Counted from the stretch's first letter, positions 21,194 through 33,693 are shown. The stretch: 64,000 bases of DNA from Filosporella fistucella (GCA_030077755.1 JAQJZZ010000002.1:558001-622000), one strand, 5' to 3'. Numbers and translations: made by a program. The notes: generated by a model not told the origin, from the letters alone.

Positions 21194-23086
21194 ATGTCCG
21201 ATTCTCCAGAGAAACTAGGTGCTGCTCTTCATGAGCAAAGTCCAGCCGTCGAGCGGGACTTTTGCGCTGAGAGCACAGAACCTATTGTTGTCCGATATTA
21301 TCCAAAACTTGCTCCTTTGGATCACCGGCCATTCTTCCTTACAGATGCAATCTTAATATCCAGTATCGTCATCAATCTCGGCTGGATATCCTGGCTCTGC
21401 GTAGCCATCACAAGACCCCTCTGGCAAGGTCCAAAATTCGTTCTCGACGGCGGCTTCTCTGGCTATGTAGCAACCTTCACAAAATCTGTGATACTTGGAC
21501 AAGTCTTTGCCATTGGCAAAATCATGCCCTATCGAAATATGCTTTGGACTACAGGACCAAACATGAAAAGCACGATCGACTCGGATTATTGGCCGTATCA
21601 GTGGCCGATTCTACGGTTCAGGGCAATGAGGAACGGGGACTATTTTTTTCAGGGTATGGATATTGCGGGGTTTTTTTTCACGGGTGCGGTGGTGCAGTTT
21701 GAGAGTAATCTCATGCGTCAAGTTTTCGCTGATGCGGAGCCTTATGAGTTTTTGGGATATGCTCCAAATCATGGCATTATTGTTATTGCGCTTGTTTGTC
21801 ACGCGGCTTTTGTTATCATGCAGTCAGCCACTGTTGTCTGGCTCAATTACAAAGGCACTGGACTTCTAGCAGATCCCGGATCTCTAGCCTTCTATATGGC
21901 GCTATTCTCGCCATATGGAGATGAGATCAAACAGGATTTCGAGCTCTTGGAAGACGAGGATCGTAGGTGGAATGTAAGACATTATTTGAAGAATTTTCAG
22001 TATCGAATTGGATACTGGGAGAAAAACGGCAAAGCAGTATACGGAATCAAGAGGATAAAAGGTGCATCTCCGTTGAATCCAAACAAATACGGAGGGCGTC
22101 GAAAACCATCGGATTACCCTGAATTCCACTACGTTCCCTGGTTTCTCGAGACACGTTGGTCAATTATCTGGATCTCCGTCCTCTCCTCCAGTCTTGCAAT
22201 CCTCTCAACCCTCGTGATCCGAGATTCGATTCTCACTTCCGGCTTCTCCCCGCATGCATCGACAAACATAACCTCATTCGTCAAAACATCACCTGCGTCT
22301 TTCCTATGGAGTTTCTTCCCTTCGTTCACGGCTGAGGTATTTGAGACGCTAGTCCTTAGCATCGATACTTTTCACCGGATGGTACAACCCTACTCTGATC
22401 TACGACGCAAGAGCGCCTCGCGGGAAAGCGTGATCAACGCTTTTAGTATAAATTATATGAATGATCTTCCGATCATCGTCACATATAAAGCACTTTCTAA
22501 TAAACATTGGAGAGTAGCTATCACCTCCATCTTGTCCCTCATCTCAACCTTTGTTCCAGCGACTGCGGCGAATATGTTCTATGTGGATGACAACGAGCGT
22601 ATAGCAGTCCAGCTGCATTATTTCTGGACTGTGGTTGCATATATGATTTTCCTGATTTTCTTCTTGTTATTCTTGATACCGGACCAGTCACGGTATATGC
22701 CTCGCGACTTGGAGACGATCGCTGATCATATGGCACTTTTTTCGCAGAGCTCTTTGTTAGATGGACGGGTTTCTATTAGTGAGGATTCGCTTGGTGAACG
22801 AGAGAATGTTGTCCAAACCTGTACAATGGCTGCTATCAAAAACGCTGGCAAATCAGCTTTGCATGCTGTTTCTTCTTTTCCTTCTACACTAAATTGTTTT
22901 GGTATATCAGATGGTATAGATGCTTTAAACGCATTCGGGAAATTGATTGTAGGGCCTCCGAAGCTGGTCGAGAAGGTGGCGGAGCAGTTGGTTGGGGGTG
23001 AAAATACACCGCTTCCTAGATTTGGGCTTTGGAAAAAGGGAGGGGGATGGTTGGTTACGATTGATTGTGAGGGTGAAGGGGAATAA
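21194..23086 (+). CDS. DUF3433 family multi-pass membrane protein
   Basis: Intronless, 630 residues, intact. Predicted membrane segments are at about residues 50-70 (ILISSIVINLGWISWLCVAI), 88-105, 155-175, 195-215, 320-345, 365-385, 440-460 and 478-500. The region around residues 310-460 has the DUF3433 layout: Y-V-P-W-F, a helix, a variable extracellular loop, F-L-W-S-F-F-P-S-F, then VQPYSDLRR. The protein ends with a soluble tail rich in Gly and Glu. Many DUF3433 proteins are longer and carry the domain twice, so this is a shorter member. No biochemical function is established for the family. The neighbours do not suggest a role; the upstream gene is an NB-ARC remnant and the downstream gene a secreted vWA protein. 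Confidence 0.8.
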   Translation: MSDSPEKLGAALHEQSPAVERDFCAESTEPIVVRYYPKLAPLDHRPFFLTDAILISSIVINLGWISWLCVAITRPLWQGPKFVLDGGFSGYVATFTKSVILGQVFAIGKIMPYRNMLWTTGPNMKSTIDSDYWPYQWPILRFRAMRNGDYFFQGMDIAGFFFTGAVVQFESNLMRQVFADAEPYEFLGYAPNHGIIVIALVCHAAFVIMQSATVVWLNYKGTGLLADPGSLAFYMALFSPYGDEIKQDFELLEDEDRRWNVRHYLKNFQYRIGYWEKNGKAVYGIKRIKGASPLNPNKYGGRRKPSDYPEFHYVPWFLETRWSIIWISVLSSSLAILSTLVIRDSILTSGFSPHASTNITSFVKTSPASFLWSFFPSFTAEVFETLVLSIDTFHRMVQPYSDLRRKSASRESVINAFSINYMNDLPIIVTYKALSNKHWRVAITSILSLISTFVPATAANMFYVDDNERIAVQLHYFWTVVAYMIFLIFFLLFLIPDQSRYMPRDLETIADHMALFSQSSLLDGRVSISEDSLGERENVVQTCTMAAIKNAGKSALHAVSSFPSTLNCFGISDGIDALNAFGKLIVGPPKLVEKVAEQLVGGENTPLPRFGLWKKGGGWLVTIDCEGEGE

Positions 23087-24620
23087 GAAAACTATGTCAT
23101 TGTTCAAAGATGATTTTTATCGTATCAGATGGGGTGAAGTGGGGAAGGAAGTGGTAGAGAGGTTATTTTGATGAGTAGGCAATGATGGAGTGTTGATCGG
23201 AATCTTGAAATGAAAACTTAATCATAATGATCGTGGATAGAAATGTGAGAAAAGCATTGTAGAAAAAATCTATGTTTCCAGAGATGATCAGGTACATCAA
23301 ATACATTGTTACTTTCACGACAAGGTCACGGTGCATGGCGCTGTGAGCTTGAGACTACCGAGAATGTACAGGCGGCTTATAGGACCTAGGCATGTAAGCC
23401 GCTAGAGATCGACCCCCCCAATAAATCCAAATGCTCCCTTTACATATCATCTCCTTCCAACAACTCACCTTCAACTTCCCGCTTGCTTGCATCGATCGGT
23501 TGATGCGATATTTTGATTATCACATTCCTCTACTATAACAATCCGAATTCATCGCGCGTTCGGCGACTCCAGCCCCCAGTGAGCGCGTTTCAAAGGGACT
23601 CGACCTCATCCTCAACACTCAACTTTTTATCTGCCCACTTTCGTCACCTTGAACTCCGTCTACCGGTTATAATCTCTTTCCATGTTCAAGCCACATTCTT
23701 CTCTCTACGCAACGCTTCTTAATATGTCAAATTTCACTTCACCCGTGGGCTGATTTCTTCCCGTCGTGCAACCTTTCAAGCACTGGAACCGAGAAATTCA
23801 TCCGATCGTGGCATCGTGCATCCTAAATTGGAGTCGCCAAGCTGTATTCAATATTCCGGCACGACACTTCTCTGGCAAAATCATGCAAGTAGCCGCTGAG
23901 CCTCAAATTTCCCCTCCACATCAGGGGAAGTTCGACCCCTATTCAGCGCCTCAGGGCTCTGCAACATCCTGCAAGGCAGATTCATTTTGGTAAAGTCATG
24001 GGATGAGCGAAAGTCCCTCTCCTCATTGCCCGGACTAAATCGAGCCAGCTTCAGAAAAACGAAAAATACCACCAAGGAAGATGGCATCACCCCTACCTTT
24101 CTCCACGAAATTCTGTACCTGCGTTGTTCTTCATGATCAGCCGTTCACTGGTTGCGCTTTCGCCATCACGTACCGCCAAAACTGTATCCCCATTTTGTGT
24201 TGTCCAGCCTCGTGGACGCCATTTTCACAAAGGCAGTCAAAGGTCGCCCCGCCAAGAGCTAATCATTTTCACAAAAGCAATTAAATATCACCCCGCCAAG
24301 TACTAAGTTTAGAGAGCTGAAAGATAATTGTATCAACGGTAAGTCTTTTCATTTCGATGTGCTTTAAAGTATCGCTCAGCTTCTCCACTGCACTCATCGT
24401 TATCATCCTTTCTCCTTTGGAGCTCTACATTCATTTGAGACTTGGCCATCAAGTCAACTATAGTCACTCTTTAGGACTCGCCAACTGCACGAAATTCACT
24501 TTGGGCAGTTTACTCCACTCAAAGTTCTGTCCCTATTGGTTTCTGTTGTCAAGGTTAGTTTACATTTCCAATACTCCACAATCATGTCACTAAAGTCGAT
24601 AGAATCAATTATCACCCACC
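23087..24620. other. Intergenic region between DUF3433 and vWA genes
   Basis: About 1.5 kb with no supportable gene; the short open frames on both strands have no domain resemblance. A GTAAGT-type donor at about 24340 suggests a possible 5' UTR intron of the downstream gene. CT-rich tracts near 23440-23720 are typical of fungal promoters. Confidence 0.4.
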
Positions 24621-27600
24621 ATGCATTTGTTCTTCTGGATTACTACTCTGCTACTCACATCAGGCTCGGCTCATCGTGCTCACGATCATGAAATGCTAAG
24701 GCGCTTTGGCACTGTTGATGGAATATTAGGCCAGAATGCTGAACATGAGCACATCACACGGGCTGCCTTTGCTTGCGCGGCTGGGCAGACTGCTGCAGAC
24801 GGCAACTGTTTTGAGCCACGCTCGTTGGATCAAATCGCTGGTCACGCCGGTAATTTTGGAGGTGTAGGAGGTAACATCACTTCATGTCCTGCTGAACATG
24901 AAGCATTGTGTTGACAAGTATCTAGCACCTGACACGCCGCCTCCAGAAGGAGCGGCAGCCCATTGTGATGAGGCTGATTTCATTGATATTCCGGGGTATC
25001 CTCGAACTCGCGCAGAGGCAACTACTGAGCTGAACAACTGCATCACTCATCTCTTTAATCGTTTCCAACAAGGCATAACCGGCGCAGCCGGGCTACTTGA
25101 TGACAAGAAGAAAATTATCCCCAAAGAAGTCAAGATTATGAAAGCAGATGGTTCACCTGATGACTGTACCTTTTATGGTGGCATATCTGGTCGAGCAAAG
25201 TGTGATGCAATTGATGGACTTGGACGGGCGTTGCACGGCGTTCAAGACTTTTACTCACACAGCAATTGGGCGGATCATTCAAGAGACGAGACCATAGAAG
25301 TCCACAGCGCGGTCAACCCTCCCGGCCTCGGGCTTGGAGTCCTCGCATGGTTCTTCAACTTCATCCCAAATACTCCATCCACCTTCATAGGTATACCTAT
25401 GAACTTATCAACTGGGTGTTTTACACTCATCCCCCCCGGTGATGCCACTCCAGGAAACTGGGGTTGCAAAAATAGAGTCACACATCACACTCTGAATAAA
25501 GACCACGGTATCATCGACGCTAATGGAGTTGGAACTCCTACTGGTACGGACACCCCAAGAAGTGATATCCCTGGCAACTTTCAAGCGGCAGTCTCTTTGG
25601 CTATCACTGATTCAAAGCGGCAATGGACTTCATTTAAAGAAAAATTGAAACTGGAATACGGAACCGAAAAAGGCAATCGCATGATCTGCGCAATTGTGAG
25701 GGATGATCCAGTTAAGTCATGCTATGGACGGCGGATTGCGCTCGTTATTGATTCTTCGGGGAGCAACACATGGACCGATCCAGGAAATTTTCGCATTACT
25801 GCAGCTAAACAATTCAACTCGTTGTTGATCACAAAGGCAAGCGCTGGACCGGGGGAACTCCCAGGTACGTTAAATATTAGTTTGTCCTCGATCGAGTTGG
25901 AGAAGCTGTTGCTTCGAGGGGCGCTGCTCGTCTCAGGATTTTGTAAGATACCATGCTAATCTTTGACCAGATCAATCAGCTGTGATCGATTTTGACGATT
26001 CTGCTGCTGTCATCTCTCCCATGGACGACCCATCATTGGCATATTTCGATAGTGTTGACTCATATGGTGGAACATATATTGCAGCAGGCCTGTCGTTGGG
26101 TATTGATGAGATCGTCAATACTCGACCGCCCCATTTATCCGACGTTCCGTACGAGGAGAACAAAGCCGGCATAGTTCTATTGACAGACGGAGACGATTAT
26201 TATCCTCGGGAGCGGATTACTCAAATAAATCGTGCCGCATCTCTCAAAATTCGGATCTCTTACGGCTTCCTCTCCGCTCCGGTCAATCCGGTGCCTCTCA
26301 AAGGTCGAGATTTACAGCCAGAGAGACGCGCTGCGTCTGCAGCCAGTATTGAGATTCTCACCGCAATACTTGAGACCGGAGGTATCTTTGCCACTATCAA
26401 TTCAGCAGAAGCACAACAAAACTTTGTGCAATTGGTCAACTCGAGAGGTCTTACAGCAACCAACGGAGCAGCCACTGATCCCATCGAGCTTCTACCTGGA
26501 CTGTTTCTGGACAGGCTCATATCAACTGCCACTGGACCCGAGACATTCTACTACATCGCTGTTGCTGGTGAAAAGCTAAGGTTGACGGTGACAGACAATT
26601 CAGCCACCATCCAAATGCTGGAGATAACTGTCATCGATGTCAACACAAACGTCGCGGTCACAACAGGTCTCATCGATACTCTTGCACCATTCGTTTTTCC
26701 ATTCACCTCCGCCATAGATGCTACTTACCGCATCATTGTTTCTTCGCCTTCAGCTGATACAGGTGTCTACACCATCGGATTTGAATCTAGCATTCCTATC
26801 AGAGCTCCGCCATCCTCATCGTCGGAAATTTCTTCCTCAACTGTCATCCCAGAAAGCTCTACGAGTTCGTTCGCCAACTCTACTACCTCAATTGGTCCTT
26901 TATCAACTGGTTTCTCCTCAAGCGGTTTCAATGCAACAAGTTCAGCCGCCAGAGGATACAACGCTTCGATCAGCACCTCCAGTCACGCTCTCCCAGCAAC
27001 AACAGTCATCACAGTTGCTACCAGCGTCTTCACAACCATCTGCCCCGAAACTCTCACCAGTGACGGCAAACTCATAACCACCACCCGCACATCCACAATC
27101 ACATCGATGGTCACCTCGACAGTATGCCACAAATGCAAAGGCGCCTACGGAGATCATCCTCGAGAAACAGTCCCGTATACTGAATGCACCACCAAAACCA
27201 TCACCGCTTCGCCCGGTCCGGGTATGTGCTATCTTTGCGCGGGACCAAATTCCCTACCAGCTGGCTTCGGCGGACCTGGAGCTTATCCTACTGGGTATGG
27301 GTATATTCCTAACCCGGGTTGCTCTACTTGCGCCGGTGCTCTTGCAACTAAGACTGTGGCGGTCAGTTATATTGGAGGGAAGAGCGCCACCTCTGCGGAT
27401 GTTTCTAAGGTCGGGCCTGCGGATGATATTACGTATGCTGCTGTATCTGCTGCTACAAATGCAGCATCTGTACCAGCGCCTACGTACCCCGCCTCCATCC
27501 CTTCTGTTTCGAAAGCTGGGAACCCAGGTGCGGTCGCGAGCACGAACCCGACTTCGACGACACCTGCATTGGCTACGTTCACTGGTGGAGCGAATATGGC

Positions 27601-27652
27601 GGGTAGTGATATATGGTTGTTTTTTTTCAGTGCGGTGTTGTTGATGTTTTGA
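24621..27652 (+). CDS. Secreted GPI-anchored protein with VWA7/Het-C-like domain and vWA domain
   Basis: Predicted cell-surface protein of 956 residues. Exons are 24621-24870, 24926-25864 and 25971-27652; intron 1 (55 nt) restores FGGVGAPDTPPPEG, and intron 2 (branch TGCTAAT) restores the vWA fold. A signal peptide covers residues 1 to about 17. The N-terminal domain contains LHGVQDFYSHSNW (about 187-199), the His/Asp pattern shared by VWA7-type and Het-C proteins and by zinc phospholipase-like folds. The vWA domain starts near 350 with a complete MIDAS: DSSGS (about 359), the GGT turn (about 425) and LTDGDD (about 465). A Ser/Thr-rich region (about 680-745) follows, then a Cys-containing segment (CPETLTSDG, VCHKCKG) repeated in wall proteins. 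The C-terminal stretch GSDIWLFFFSAVLLMF after a Gly/Ala/Asn site is a typical GPI signal. Role in adhesion or recognition is inferred. Confidence 0.85.
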
Positions 27653-28542
27653 ATGAATTGGTTTATGGTAGATGGTCTGTTGGTGTAATATAATGTTGTA
27701 TTGCGTTTATATAGACTCGAGTTGTAGAGACTTCGAACATTATTTCCAAGCCGCGACGTCCAAGCTAAGACGTTGGCTTTGACGTCTAAGTGGCATCAGA
27801 GGGTGTGATCTCACTTGATTTCCATTGTCGCTTGCAACTTGTAGCTGGACGACCTTGTCCTCCAAGACTATAGGCTTCACATCTTTCATATCTCATATCC
27901 GTCAACTCCAGCGTTCCATTCAGTTGCATTTATCATGCTGGGCTATATTCTTCTCTGGGTGCTCCCTCACGAACCATCCAAAACAAGTACGCGTTTCTCG
28001 ACCGCCGCCTGTGATGGAGGTGTCCGAAAACGTTGTCATTCTTCTCCTCCTCGGTCGTATCGCCCTCTCAGGCAATGGCAATTTGTATTTCTTCCAATTT
28101 TATACAATCTAGATTTTCAATTTGCATATCAACGCACGCCTTTCTCATCAGCTATCTTTCTCCGTGTTCCTGAAATGGGTACATCGGACGAACTCTGGCC
28201 CGGCCGTCCGTTGCTTAGATTTGGTGGCTTTTTGACGCCTCATCATGTGTTTGAAATTGCTGCACTCAAAAATTGAGGTTAGGCAGTCACCGAGTTATGG
28301 CGATGAGTGAGTGATGATTTTGGGGGGGGGGGGGGGGGGGGGGTTGCTAAGTCGTGACACGTATAATATGCGCGTGTGGAAATTGTGGGATGGAGTGCTC
28401 ATCAGGTGATTACATCGCATGTGCTGCCATGGTCCGATGCTTTTATTCACGATGTAGAATCGCCACTTCGCGACATAGCAGAAAACGGATCTCCGATTTC
28501 TGGTGGCCGTCAACATGTCCAACAAACTCACGAGCGTTCAGG
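27653..28542. other. Intergenic region between the vWA gene and the ABC pseudogene
   Basis: About 0.9 kb without a supportable gene. A GACGTC-containing segment (ACGTCCAAGCTAAGACG, about 27756) carries short inverted elements. The poly-G tract near the right end is listed separately. Confidence 0.4.
28322..28343 (+). repeat. Poly-G tract, 22 consecutive G
   Basis: An uninterrupted run of 22 guanines in otherwise ordinary noncoding sequence, about 200 bp upstream of the ABC pseudogene. Such a run can form a G-quadruplex, is prone to length slippage and is error-prone in sequencing, so its exact length is doubtful. Confidence 0.9.
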
Positions 28543-30345
28543 ATGCATTTCCCGAAGCACACGCCGCATGATGATAGAGGTCCAGTGAGCAGGGTCGAGA
28601 CCGAGAAGGGACATCATGCTATTGGTAATGAGTTCAATTTGGAAACTGATCCACTTCAAGTTGGACTCGAAGAGAAGCAGACGTCACTTTCACCCTCCAG
28701 CGCTTATTTCCGACTCTTGGGTTACGCAAATTCTTGGGACTGGATTCTACGTATCGTGGCGGCACTTGCTTCTCTTGGTGGAGGCACAGCTTATCCATTG
28801 ATGACTTTGATCTTAGGAAATCTGGTTAATGACTTTAATGGGGCTGCTCTTGGCCTATTGACTCCGTCGAAATTCCGTGCCAGCGTAAACCACAATACAC
28901 TATGTTTTGTCTACTTGTTCCTCGGTACATTTGGGGTTCGTGACACTTCCTTTGCCCCGTGCTATTTCTTCTGACAATTTAGTTAGTTCTTGTACATGGC
29001 CAACTTATTGTTCTATTCCATAGCTGCTAGAATGGCTCGACGCATCCGTCTCGCATATCTCAAGAAGGTTCTATAGTAACCAATTTCATACTTTGATCAA
29101 AATACTCCTGGTTTAATCGCTAATAGCTTATTGGTAGATACCAATAATATTAAAGTTGGTTTAGCTTATTAAAAACTTTAAAATCCCCGTCGCTATGGGA
29201 ATTCACCTTGGATTAAAGCTTGCACTAGTTGAAGCTACGATATATGGGAATATGTTCTTCTTAATTTAGAGTTGCCATGCATTGGCACTTTTCTATGGAG
29301 TGAAATTGGTGTGTAGTGGTGAGATCAAAGATGGAGGGACTATGATAATATATATATACCTATCATGTGTGAACTTAGATTTATTGCTAATATTTCAAAA
29401 GTGTGCTATTTTATATAATGCTCGGAGCTATATAATGGGCATGGCTTCTCCCACTATACCCAACTTCTTGAAAGCTATAGCGTCTGCTTAGCAAGTACTT
29501 CGAGTTTGGTAATCGATTCAAATGGCGATAAACATCCTAATATTTTATTAGAGCTGGATGTCACCGAGATTGATAGACAATTTGCCTTAAAGGATATCGT
29601 GTTTTGCTATCCATCGCGAGCGACTATTACTATTCTCGACCACCTTACGTTTGATATTCCTGCAAATAAGACTATGGCAATATTCGGTTATAGTAGGAGT
29701 GGAAAAAGTATAATTGTTGGCCTACTTAAACGTTGATATGACCCAGCCGAGGGCATTATCACTTTGAATGGTGTGGACATTCAACAATTAAAGATTTCTT
29801 TACTAAGAGCCCACATTTCACTCGTTTAACAAGTACGTGCTTTCCTATTTAATGAGACTAATCTTGCTAATGTTTTAAAAGGATTCTATACTTTTCAATA
29901 ATATCATATTCTAGAATATTCTCAATAAATATCATGGAGGTAATACAAATTACCTCTCGGATTATGAAAAAGAAAAGCTAATTACTAATGCTATAATCCA
30001 AGCTAGCGCCTATGAATTTATAATAAAGCTGCCAAATGGATATGATATAATGGTGGGAAAAAGAGCCACCCTTCTTAGCAGGGGCTATAAGCAGCGCATT
30101 GCCATCGCTCAAAGCATTATTTCAGCTCCTAAAATTTTGCTTTTGGATAAAGCTATATTAGCTCTTAATGAAGAATTAGAGATAGCTATTTAATATAAAT
30201 TAGAGAAAGCTTTAAAGAGTAAAATAACACTACTTATTGCTTATAAACTATTAATTATCAAAGGCTCAAATAATATTACTATAATAGAGAAAGGTTGAGT
30301 CATTAAACAAGGAACCCATAAGGGTTACTAAAGCTTAGTAGGATG
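28543..30345 (+). pseudogene. ABC-B (MDR-type) transporter remnant, RIP-mutated
   Basis: Remains of the N-terminal half of a fungal multidrug ABC transporter. Readable parts are a cytosolic N terminus, SWDWILRIVAALASLGGGTAYPLM (first helix), a probable intron near 28937-28982, MANLLFYSIAARMARRIRLAYL, PISYFDQNTPG, and a first nucleotide-binding domain. Walker A reads GYSRSGKS (29686-29709), with Arg in place of the third Gly. The signature region reads LSRGYKQRIAIAQS, with LSGGQ altered, and Walker B is ILLLDKA, with the catalytic Glu now Lys. The paired TAG TAA near 29073 replaces two Gln codons, TGA near 29734 replaces Trp, and TAA near 29827 replaces Gln, all RIP-type. Segments of the first membrane domain are missing, and there is no second half. 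Lesions increase toward the AT-rich block on the right. Confidence 0.8.
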
Positions 30346-30365
30346 TATTACTAACTTTTATATGC

Positions 30366-30620
30366 TCAGAATTTCACTACTTTTAAAGGCGAGGAAGTGA
30401 TTTGAGGAATGAATGAATTGGCACTTGTGCTCACGGAGACGGCTTTGGAGATCAAAGCTTTAGCAGCCTCAAAATCAATTTCTAATTCAAACAAGGGTGC
30501 AAGCCAAAAGACGCTATCAACTGTGGAAGGATGTTCTGCTCCGAGCACCTCTATACAAAGCTGGAGCGTTTCTCAATGCATGACCACAGCCGCGTCATAT
30601 TTGCCTTGGCTATTAAGCAT
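30366..30620 (-). pseudogene. TPR-repeat remnant (NLR C-terminal type)
   Basis: Minus-strand reading gives two kinesin-light-chain-like TPR units: LNSQGKYDAAVVMH, then LGAEHPSTVDSVFWLAPLF and DFEAAKALISKAVSV. In fungi such repeats usually form the tail of NB-ARC proteins. A TGA interrupts the first unit where CGA (Arg) would be expected, a CpG C-to-T change. Only about 80 codons survive. Its orientation and order exclude it being the displaced tail of the NB-ARC remnant at 20 kb by a simple insertion: that tail would lie at lower, not higher, coordinates. Confidence 0.6.
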
Positions 30621-33340
30621 AAGAGCGAGGCTATTCATGCTTATGAGTTTAAATAGGGTTATTATTATTATATTTACTTTTTAGATAAGAGACTAATTCT
30701 CTATATTATTGATTTAGCTATGTTATTTAAAGTTATATTATTCATTAAAGACTAATTCTTAAAAATAGTCTAAAATACTTTTAAAGCTTATTAGATTAAT
30801 ATATATTTAGGCCTTTTTAATAAAATTAAATATAATATTTAAAAAGAATTTTATTTTAAGCAAATTTAAATAAATAATAAGAATTATATTATATAAAGTT
30901 AAGAAAGTCTTATTTAAGGTATATAATAATATTATATTCCTTTATATAAAGCTTATAACATTCTTATAAAGGAGTTAAAAAGATAATTGATTAATAATAA
31001 TATAATATTATAAATAATAATTAAAGCATTTAATAATTTAATAAAACTTAATAATCTTATTTTAATATTTTTTATTTTTATATATATTTATAATTTATTA
31101 AAATATCCCCTTTATTATTATTTATTATAATTTAAGTATAGGCTATAAAGGCTATAATATGAAAAATTATAATAATTAATTATTAAATATAATATTAATA
31201 ATACTTTAATTATAAGAAATAAATCTAAAATAATTAATATATTAAAATTATTATTTTTATTTAATATTTGAATATAATATGAAAAGATTAAATAAATAAA
31301 ATTATATAAGCTTTTAATAAGAATATATTTTAAATATGCCTTAAGGACTTTAAAACTTTTATTTTATATTTATAAAGCTATATATATAATAAAATTAAGG
31401 ATAAAGCGAATTTTAATAAATATAATATAATATTTAATAAGTTAAATAATGCACTTATATTTAAAAAGTTACTTGATTTAAGAAAGATTAATAATCTTAA
31501 TATAAAGAATAATTTATAAGATTTAAGAATTGCTTAAAGAATTAAAATTAAAATTTATAATAATTTTTACAAGTTTAAAACCTTAATAATAATAAAGATT
31601 TTAAGGAATAACTTATAATTATATTTTATAAAGGCTATAATATTAATATAGCTTTTATAATAAAAAAAGGAATAATATAATAAGCATAAATTAAATATAA
31701 AGAAATTTATATATAATTCTTATTTATTAATTATTAAAAAAGATAATATCTTTAAAATAATTATAATTAAGTTAATAATATCTTTTTCTTTATAAATAAT
31801 AAATTTGCATAATTAAAATAAAAGAAACTTAATAATAAAGGATTTTTATATAAAGAATAAATTAAATTAATAGCTTAAAATAATATTTATTTACTTAATA
31901 GCCTTATTTATTAATATAAAAACTTTTTTTAATTTAAAGTTAATTTCTTTTTTATATATTAAAAGTTAATATAAAGCAAACTTAAAAGTATATTAACTTA
32001 TTATAAAATCTTATTAAAAAGTGTAAATTTCTATTAATAAAATAAAGGTTATATTAGCTAAAATCTTAATAGCTTTTATATATATTATAAATAAAACGTT
32101 ATTTAAAGCAATAATAATAACTTTAATAAATTTGTTATCCTTAGCCTTATTTAAAGTATTACATTCCTTTAAAATAAATTATAAAAGCTATTATTATTAA
32201 AACTAATATATTATAATATTAAATATATATTAAAGCATAAGCATCCTTTTAAGAAATATATTTAATATACTTTTTTAATCCCTTATTCTTAGACTTATAA
32301 ATAATATTTAAATAAGTTTTTTAATAATTAATATAATATGCCTTTAAAAAGGGTTTAAAAATATAATATATATAATATAATATAAATAAGGGGTAAACCT
32401 TTATATTAGATTTATAATTCTTAAATTTTTTTTTTAAAAAAAAGGAAAACCCTTTTTTAAGAAAATATTTCTCATAATTTAATTATAATAAGTTATTATA
32501 AATTATATATAAGCTTATTAATATTATTATTACTTAATTTATAATTTATAACTTCCTATTATGGCTTAGCGTCTTTATATAAATATTTTTAGGTTTTTGG
32601 ACTTTTGAAAAATTTTAATAATTTTGGATTTTTAATCAATTAGCTAAATTGACATAATGGATTACGCGTTCTTATATGTGATTATTAATTAATAATATTA
32701 TATAGCTTATAATATTATTAATATTAATAGTGGATTTCTAATTAATAAAATCTATTAAAATTAATTATTTAAATATTTAAATTAAGTAAATTCCTATATT
32801 TAAGAATTAAGTAAAAAGTTAAGTAAAAATATACTTATTATTATTATTCCTTATTAATAAGCCTTATAGCTTAAGCAATATTTTCACCCTCTTTTAATAT
32901 ATATATATATATATATAATAAAGGTTTATCCCTTATTTATATTATATATTATATATCTTATAACTTTAAGAATTCTTTCTTAAATTAAGAATAAATAAAT
33001 TAATTCTTAAAGGAAATTATAAAAATATAAAATAAAATTATTATTTATTTATAAATAATAATTAATTATTAATACATTCTTAATTACTTAATTTATTAAA
33101 GGTAATAAGGCTTAAAATAATTAGGCAATTATTTAAAATACTTTTATAATTTAATTCAATTTTTTTAAAAGAAAAGAAAAAGAAAAGAAAAAATCATTTT
33201 ATAAAAGGCCTTTTTAAATATATTAAAATTTATTAAAGGTAATTATTCCTTATTAATAAAACCCTTAATTTTATTTTAAGCGTTTATAATTCTTTCATAA
33301 GCCCTTTATATTAGAATTTAAAGTTATTCTTAATATTAAT
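30621..33340. repeat. AT-rich RIP-type block 2
   Basis: About 2.7 kb of almost pure A/T with no readable coding sequence on either strand. LTR-A copy 2 lies near its right end. The block separates the ABC/TPR remnants from the kinase island. A G/C-poor transition is already visible inside the ABC pseudogene from about 29 kb. Confidence 0.7.
32404..32962 (+). mobile_element. LTR-like repeat A, copy 2 (forward orientation)
   Basis: About 559 bp matching copies 1 and 3. Immediately before its start (about 32355-32403) lies a short inverted copy of its own 3' end (…AAATAAGGGGTAAACC), so this copy is bounded on both sides by the same sequence in opposite orientation. The other copies lack this arrangement. 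No clear target duplication is seen. Confidence 0.6.
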
Positions 33341-33693
33341 TGATTTAATTGCATTTCCATGCTGGTAGATTTAGAGCTATGACGTCATTATACTCGCAGA
33401 TTCATAATTGAAAGAATAAGTATAGAGCTTCAATTCAAGCTAATTTGGAAGACAATCGGAGAGGAATTGGTGGAGTTCTTAGTGGTTAAACACTCAATCA
33501 AATTCTGGTCATCAAAAATTGGAGAGTCGGCATATTGACCAAAGAATCACGAGAAAAGCCGCCATGAGCGGGCATGGACCCTGAATTACAAATAATCGAA
33601 AATTGACCTCCGACCTCCGTGGTTACCAACACTGCTCCTTCTGTTGGATCCATCAAATTTCTTCCAGTCTAGTACAATAATAAAGCTTCACTA

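Noticed and set aside
24621..27652. Frame changes in the vWA gene suggesting three separate proteins
   Set aside because: Introns of 55 and 106 nt rejoin the frames exactly at conserved positions, and the MIDAS residues fall across the second junction.
20027..30620. NB-ARC remnant and TPR remnant as two halves of one gene split by insertion
   Set aside because: Both are on the minus strand, so the TPR tail should lie at lower coordinates than the NB-ARC core. It lies 10 kb higher, with intact genes between.
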